From: Desulforhopalus sp. IMCC35007
GTDB lineage: Bacteria > Desulfobacterota > Desulfobulbia > Desulfobulbales > Desulfocapsaceae
NCBI RefSeq assembly: GCF_005116575.1
Contig: NZ_SWCN01000024.1
Coordinates: forward strand, 1 to 64,000
Length of the DNA: 64,000 nt
Direction: 5' to 3'
This document shows, piece by piece, positions 59,382-64,000 of the stretch; positions within the stretch are counted from its first letter, which is position 1; each line of letters begins with the position of its first letter. The notes under the pieces are model-generated. The model saw only the letters and a program-made list of their open reading frames with translations, was not told the DNA's origin and did no database searches. The position numbers and the translations under genes were made by a program.

Positions 59382-61010
59382 ATGGCAGTTCCAAAATTAG
59401 AACAATTATCGAAAAGCGTAGTGCAGGGACCATCCTTGGCAACAGGAGCAATACCTACCATGGATTGGATGGATATTCCGGTTGTATTCAAGCCTGGGAA
59501 TTATGCCTACGTTGCGAAGAAGGAAAAGGTCGAGTACCTCGACAGCCAAAAAGGATTAAGCTTTCCTAATGCCCGTGACTGGAATCCGGAAGAGGAAGAC
59601 TGGAAACTCCCTGAGGATTGGAAAGATATCATCATCAAGGGTCTGGCTGAGAGACTTGATAAATTCCGTTCCCTGAAAATATTCATGGATTGTTGTGTCC
59701 GATGTGGTGCCTGTGCAGATAAGTGCCACTTCTTTCTCGGAACCGGTGATCCTAAAAACATGCCTGTACTTCGTGCAGAGCTGCTGCGCTCCGTTTATCG
59801 TAACGATTTTACCCTCGCGGGTAAGATCTTAGGTAAGATGGCCGGCGCCAGAGAGATGACCACTAAGGTTCTTAAAGAGTGGTTCATGTACTCCTATCAG
59901 TGTACTGAGTGCCGCAGATGTTCCGTTTTCTGCCCATACGGTATTGATACAGCGGAAGTAACCATGATGATTCGTGAGTTACTCCATCTGGTAGGTATTG
60001 GAATAAACTGGATTTTAGAGCCTGTCTCTAACTCCAATCGTACCGGTAACCATATGGGTCTGCAGCCGCACACCTTTAAAGACAACGTCGAATTTTTAGT
60101 AGACGATGTCGAAAATCTGACCGGTATCCGCCCCAATATCACTTTTAACCGCAAAGGCGCAGAGATACTCTTTATTACACCTTCCGCAGACGTATTTGCT
60201 GAACCCGGTCTGTATACCGCAATGGGGTATATGATCCTGTTTGATGCGATCGGTCTTGACTATACCTGGTCAACCTATGCTTCTGAGGGTGGTAACTTCG
60301 GTCTGTTTACCAACAACGAGACCATGAAAAAGCTCAACGCCAAAATGTACGCAGAAGCAGAGCGTCTTGGTGTGAAGTATATCCTAGGTGGTGAGTGTGG
60401 TCATATGTGGCGTGTTCTCCATCAGTACATGGATACCATGAATGGTCCTGCTGACTTCCTTGAAGTACCCGTGTCTCCATTGACTGGAACGGTATTTGAG
60501 AATGCTGCTTCTACTAAAATGGTGCATATCAGTGAGTTTACAGCAGATCTGATCAAACACAATAAGCTCAAGCTCGATAAAAGCCGTAACAGTCATGTAA
60601 AAGCAACCTGGCATGACTCCTGTAATCCTGCAAGAGCTATGGGCCTTATGGATGAACCCCGGTATATTCTGGACCATGTGGTTGACTGGGTTGAAATGCC
60701 AGAAAACACGATCCGTGAGCAGACCTTCTGTTGTGGTTCCGGAACAGGGCTTAATACTGATGAAATCATGGAACTGAGGATGCGTGCAGGTTTGCCTCGT
60801 GCCAACGCGGTGAAATACGTGGCTGAAAAACACCTCGTCAACATGCTTGCCTGTGTGTGTGCAATTGACAGGGCAACGCTGACGTCACTCATGAACTACT
60901 GGAATCCTACTGTTGAAGTTTGCGGACTCACTGAACTTGTTGCCAACGCAATTGTTCGTGAAGGTGAGAATAGACCGGAACTGCCAGAAGGTCTCCGTAC
61001 CATGCTTTAA
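59382..61010 (+). CDS. dsrK: DsrK, HdrD-like iron-sulfur subunit
   Basis: A 542-residue cytoplasmic protein. Two 4Fe-4S sites: C-C-V-R-C-G-A-C-A-D-K-C-H (about 104-117) and C-T-E-C-R-R-C-S-V-F-C-P (about 176-187). Two C-terminal CCG-type blocks, W-H-D-S-C-N-P-A-R (about 408) and F-C-C-G-S-G-T-G (about 449), hold the special cubane cluster that reduces disulfides in heterodisulfide reductase. DsrK is the catalytic subunit, believed to reduce the DsrC trisulfide. It follows dsrM by 40 bases. Confidence 0.95.
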   Translation: MAVPKLEQLSKSVVQGPSLATGAIPTMDWMDIPVVFKPGNYAYVAKKEKVEYLDSQKGLSFPNARDWNPEEEDWKLPEDWKDIIIKGLAERLDKFRSLKIFMDCCVRCGACADKCHFFLGTGDPKNMPVLRAELLRSVYRNDFTLAGKILGKMAGAREMTTKVLKEWFMYSYQCTECRRCSVFCPYGIDTAEVTMMIRELLHLVGIGINWILEPVSNSNRTGNHMGLQPHTFKDNVEFLVDDVENLTGIRPNITFNRKGAEILFITPSADVFAEPGLYTAMGYMILFDAIGLDYTWSTYASEGGNFGLFTNNETMKKLNAKMYAEAERLGVKYILGGECGHMWRVLHQYMDTMNGPADFLEVPVSPLTGTVFENAASTKMVHISEFTADLIKHNKLKLDKSRNSHVKATWHDSCNPARAMGLMDEPRYILDHVVDWVEMPENTIREQTFCCGSGTGLNTDEIMELRMRAGLPRANAVKYVAEKHLVNMLACVCAIDRATLTSLMNYWNPTVEVCGLTELVANAIVREGENRPELPEGLRTML

Positions 61011-61041
61011 TAAATCCTGAACAGAACATAGGAGTTAAGTA

Positions 61042-61443
61042 ATGTACAACAAAGGAACAATAATACCGGGACTCGCAATTTTTGTCCTGATAGTGACGTC
61101 TCCGCTCTGGCTCAATGCGTTCATGACTGGAAGCACGGTACCAAAGGTTGAATTACCGCAAGGTGGAGAAAAACAATGTGTCGCTTCTGCCACTGAGATG
61201 CGTGCCAACCATATGCAGCTTCTTAATGAATGGCGTGATGATGTCTTAAGAGACGGCAATCGTGTAACTGTTATGGTAGATGGCAAGGTGTACCGCAAAG
61301 GTCTGCAGATGGCATGTATGGAATGTCACACAAATAAAGAAAAATTTTGTGACTCCTGTCACGAGTATGCATCAGTCAAGCCGTATTGCTGGGATTGTCA
61401 CTTGACCCCTGAATTGGCTGCGACGAAGAAGGAGACACACTAA
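61042..61443 (+). CDS. dsrJ: DsrJ, periplasmic triheme cytochrome c
   Basis: A 133-residue protein with an N-terminal uncleaved-signal-like membrane helix (about 7-27) and three heme motifs near the end: C-M-E-C-H, C-D-S-C-H and C-W-D-C-H. The heme ligation of DsrJ is unusual in characterised members (His/Cys); a lone C-V-A-S near residue 49 may be the cysteine ligand. It is the periplasmic electron carrier of the complex. The stop overlaps the start of dsrO by one base (61443). Confidence 0.93.
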   Translation: MYNKGTIIPGLAIFVLIVTSPLWLNAFMTGSTVPKVELPQGGEKQCVASATEMRANHMQLLNEWRDDVLRDGNRVTVMVDGKVYRKGLQMACMECHTNKEKFCDSCHEYASVKPYCWDCHLTPELAATKKETH

Positions 61444-62255
61444 TGGATAAGCAAAGAAGAAACTTTCTTAAAGTTGCAGGAGCTACCGCTCTTGCAGGGA
61501 TAACAGCACCTGCGGTGGTGAAATTGACTGCAAGTGAGGCCATGGCTTCCTCAGAACATGCCGCTCCAGCAGCTGGTGGACACGGCGAAGTTGAGGCACC
61601 AACAGGTGTGCGTTTAGGGCTTGTCATTGACATGCGAAAGCTCTATGGCAAACCTGAGCTTATGGATAAAATTATTGCATCTTGCAATAAGGTTCACAAC
61701 ATCCCTCATTTCGAGAATAAAAAAGATGAGGTCAAATGGATATGGAAGATGCCATTTGAAAATGTTTTTCCTGAACATTCATCTTATCATGAGTCTGATC
61801 TAAGTAAAGAAAACGAGTACTTCGCTCTTTGTAACCACTGCGATGAGCCGCCATGCGTTCGGGTCTGTCCAACGAAAGCGACCTTTAAAGTGGAAGAAAC
61901 CGGCATTATTGCCATGGACTACCACAGGTGTATCGGATGTCGTTTTTGTATGATGGGCTGCCCATATGGCGCTCGGAGTTTCAACTGGTTTGATCCAAGA
62001 CCACACATAAAAGAGTATAACGCAGAATTCCCTACTCGAATGCGTGGTGTTGTTGAGAAATGTAACTTCTGCGGTGAGCGGCTCGCTAAAGGTCTTGAGC
62101 CTGCATGTGTTGAAGCGGCTAAAGAGGTTGGCGCGCTCATTTTCGGTGATCTCAATGATCCTGAATCTGAGATTCGTAAGGTTCTTGCCGAGAACCATAC
62201 CATCCAGCGGAAGCCGTCTCTTGGAACTAAACCTTCAGTCTTTTACATAGTGTGA
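61443..62255 (+). CDS. dsrO: DsrO, periplasmic ferredoxin-like subunit with Tat signal
   Basis: A 270-residue protein with a Tat signal (Q-R-R-N-F-L-K-V-A-G at residues 4-13, processing near A-M-A). Four-cysteine sites for 4Fe-4S clusters include C-N-H-C-D-E-P-P-C-V-R-V-C-P, C-I-G-C-R-F-C-M-M-G-C-P and C-N-F-C-G-E-R. It is folded in the cytoplasm with its clusters and exported by Tat. It carries electrons between DsrJ and DsrP. The start is fixed by the overlap with dsrJ. Confidence 0.94.
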   Translation: MDKQRRNFLKVAGATALAGITAPAVVKLTASEAMASSEHAAPAAGGHGEVEAPTGVRLGLVIDMRKLYGKPELMDKIIASCNKVHNIPHFENKKDEVKWIWKMPFENVFPEHSSYHESDLSKENEYFALCNHCDEPPCVRVCPTKATFKVEETGIIAMDYHRCIGCRFCMMGCPYGARSFNWFDPRPHIKEYNAEFPTRMRGVVEKCNFCGERLAKGLEPACVEAAKEVGALIFGDLNDPESEIRKVLAENHTIQRKPSLGTKPSVFYIV

Positions 62256-62262
62256 GGGAGTC

Positions 62263-63438
62263 ATGATAGAAAAAGTATTAAAAGGTAACTCGAAATACTG
62301 GATGTGGCTCGCTTTCCTGAGTGCATTCATTGCCGTAGGTGCGATTTGCTACATCAGGCAGTTCATATACGGAATGGGACTGACTGGGATGGGGCGTGAT
62401 TTGACCTGGGGGCTCTATATCTCCCAGTTCACCTTTCTAGTTGGTGTTGCGGCTGGAGGGCTGATGCTGGTTCTCCCATACTACATCCATGACTATAAAG
62501 CATTTGGTAGAATCACTATTTTAGGTGAGTTTCTGGCAATTGGAGCGCTGATTATCTGTCTGATGTTCATTTTGGCGGATATTGGTCAAGTGGTTCGTGG
62601 CCTGAACATGGTTTGGCATCCGACACCAAACTCCATGCTGTTTTGGGATATGGTCGTGTTGTGGGGGTATCTTATTCTTAATGTACTCTGTGGCTGGGTT
62701 ATCCTCACCGCAGAGCGCAAACAGGTAAAGCCACCAAAGTGGATTTATATTTTCGTATATATTTCAATACCCTTTGCGGTTTCAATCCATACCGTAACTG
62801 CAATGCTCTACTGTGGTCTTCCAGGCCGCCACTTCTGGCTCAGTGCCATTACCGCACCACGCTTTCTTGCATCTGCGTTTGCGGCAGGTCCTGCACTCAT
62901 TGTCATTGCATGCATTATCATGAAAAAAGTTGCCCATTTTGATGCAGGCAAAGAAGCAATTACTAAGCTCACTACTATTATTATGTATGCAGCTATTATA
63001 AATGCTTTTTTTGTCTGTCTTGAGTTCTTTGTTGGCTACTATTCAAATATTCCAGGACATATGCATTCACTTGAGTACCTGTTTTTTGGTCTTGAACACA
63101 ACGGTCATGTCTATAACAATCTTGTTCCATTCATGTGGACTTCAGTCTTCCTCTGTTTTGGCGGTTTGGGTATCTTTAGTTATTTGAAAATCACTAAAGT
63201 GTACAATGAACTCCTGATTGGCGTCGGTTGTGCTGCAATATTCATTGCACTGTGGCTTGACAAGGGTCTCGGTTTTGTTATGGGTGGACTTGTTGTCAGT
63301 CCCCTTGAAGAGATCAATGAGTATATTCCAACTGCAAATGAGATAGGTGTTACTTTGGGTATCTGGGCAACTGGAATCCTTATTGTTACACTTCTCTATA
63401 AAATTGCTATTGGTGTCGAGCATGAAGTAGAAGCATAG
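62263..63438 (+). CDS. dsrP: DsrP, NrfD-type integral membrane subunit
   Basis: A 391-residue protein with ten hydrophobic segments (starting L-S-A-F-I-A-V-G-A-I-C-Y) and no heme motifs, typical of the NrfD/PsrC family (W-G-L-Y-I-S-Q-F near residue 48). It binds menaquinol or quinone and, with DsrO, connects it to the periplasmic side. It ends the operon, 30 bases before a strong terminator. Confidence 0.93.
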   Translation: MIEKVLKGNSKYWMWLAFLSAFIAVGAICYIRQFIYGMGLTGMGRDLTWGLYISQFTFLVGVAAGGLMLVLPYYIHDYKAFGRITILGEFLAIGALIICLMFILADIGQVVRGLNMVWHPTPNSMLFWDMVVLWGYLILNVLCGWVILTAERKQVKPPKWIYIFVYISIPFAVSIHTVTAMLYCGLPGRHFWLSAITAPRFLASAFAAGPALIVIACIIMKKVAHFDAGKEAITKLTTIIMYAAIINAFFVCLEFFVGYYSNIPGHMHSLEYLFFGLEHNGHVYNNLVPFMWTSVFLCFGGLGIFSYLKITKVYNELLIGVGCAAIFIALWLDKGLGFVMGGLVVSPLEEINEYIPTANEIGVTLGIWATGILIVTLLYKIAIGVEHEVEA

Positions 63439-63466
63439 TCAGTCAGCCGTAAAAGTTGTACTTTAA

Positions 63467-63499
63467 AAGCCTCCGACTTGTCGGAGGCTTTTTTTTTTG
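63467..63499 (+). terminator. Terminator of the dsrMKJOP operon
   Basis: AAGCCTCCGA-CTTG-TCGGAGGCTT: a 10-bp perfect stem followed by ten T. It lies about 30 bases after the dsrP stop. Confidence 0.95.
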
Positions 63500-63558
63500 T
63501 TAGAAGTAGTAAGTCAGAGTTTTATGCATTTCAACATATTTTGGGTGGCGAGGAAACC

Positions 63559-64000
63559 TTGAAAACGCGCGTTCTGGTTATTTATTATTCCTTTACCCAG
63601 CAAACCCATATTTTGCTGAAACACTTTTGTTACGGGCTTGAAAATAGTGGCCTGGAGATTCAGTACGAACGTCTGCAACCTGTGGAACCTTATGAGTTTC
63701 CCTTTAAATCTGATCTCCGGCTTGCAAACGTAATGCTGAAAACGTTTTTTAAAAAGAGAAATGAGATTCAACCGGTATCAGAACAATGTTATCAGGATTG
63801 GGACTATATAGTACTGGCAGGTCCAACATGGTCGTACCATCCCAGTGGCCCGATACTTGATTTCATGGACCGGTATGGAGAATCTGTACTCAGTGGTAAA
63901 AAGGTTATTCCTTTTATCTCCTGCCGTTCATATTGGCGAATACACCATCTGACCATAAAGCGTATGCTTTGCAGGTGTAAAGCTTTGCCGATGGCACCTT
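63559..64000 (+). CDS. Flavodoxin-like protein, cut by the window edge
   Basis: About 147 residues are visible from a TTG at 63559 (GAGG upstream; no ATG in frame). The start T-R-V-L-V-I-Y-Y-S-F-T-Q-Q-T-H-I-L is the FMN-phosphate loop of flavodoxins and NAD(P)H-quinone oxidoreductases; Y-I-V-L-A-G-P-T-W-S-Y-H-P-S-G-P is the second FMN loop. Probably an electron-transfer flavoprotein. The end lies outside the window. Confidence 0.75.
   Translation, partial: MKTRVLVIYYSFTQQTHILLKHFCYGLENSGLEIQYERLQPVEPYEFPFKSDLRLANVMLKTFFKKRNEIQPVSEQCYQDWDYIVLAGPTWSYHPSGPILDFMDRYGESVLSGKKVIPFISCRSYWRIHHLTIKRMLCRCKALPMAP

Noticed and set aside
61443-61443. Possible frameshift between dsrJ and dsrO
   Set aside because: The one-base overlap is a normal TAATG junction; both proteins are complete.

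Overview
The window looks like a chromosome of a sulfate-reducing or sulfur-metabolising Desulfobacterota bacterium, close to Desulfobulbales. The main evidence is a complete dsrMKJOP operon with its usual RsbRD-domain neighbour (57.7-63.4 kb), a siroheme/heme/cytochrome c maturation cluster, a TGA-interrupted selenoprotein and genes typical of Gram-negative envelopes (surA, ydbH, prc). Calls rest on reading the sequence and on family knowledge; no database search was run.

Region 1-10.7 kb is mobile. From right to left it holds the 3' half of a tRNA-Arg(CCT), which is a probable attachment site, then a Fic protein, a HTH protein of unknown function, an excisionase-like protein, a TrfA-type replication initiator with a six-iteron origin, a sigma-like and a MerR-like protein, an OmpA-like protein, and the first genes of an F-type conjugation operon (traA-L-E-K-B). 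The operon stops after traB. Beyond it lie a HTH gene and an AbiEii-like toxin gene cut off by what looks like the end of an IS3-family element. This is best read as a decayed integrated plasmid or ICE. A deleted IS1595-type element follows at 10.85-11.62 kb.

Region 11.7-24.4 kb has a threonine-breakdown operon (symporter, CysK-like enzyme, tdh, kbl) with a divergent AraC regulator. It is followed by a patchwork of toxin-antitoxin genes (a parDE remnant and an intact PIN/RHH pair), a TPR protein, a DUF6279 lipoprotein and a membrane hydrolase.

Region 24.4-33.5 kb is regulatory. A KaiC-like/HTH/cupin fusion converges on an FMN-binding glutamate synthase-like gene. Upstream of that gene, in the same orientation, lies a GAF-ANTAR gene, and the leader between them carries a promoter, two A1/G4 hexaloop hairpins and an overlapping terminator: a near-textbook ANTAR antitermination switch. 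An AraC/SDR pair, a FISUMP protein and a frameshifted HU gene follow.

Region 33.6-57.5 kb is mostly core: a hybrid sensor kinase, an exported three-rhodanese protein that reads as a selenoprotein (in-frame TGA plus SECIS-like hairpin), cmoA/cmoB, ydbH-ynbE-ydbL, birA, surA-rodZ-recO, a TlpA thioredoxin, uppP, sirC-ccsA-hemA and prc. Region 57.7-63.4 kb is rsbRD-dsrMKJOP, ended by a strong terminator. The window closes inside a flavodoxin-like gene.

A short dispersed repeat (core ATGGAGCAACT, about 50-65 bp) occurs at least five times in intergenic DNA between 1 and 33 kb.
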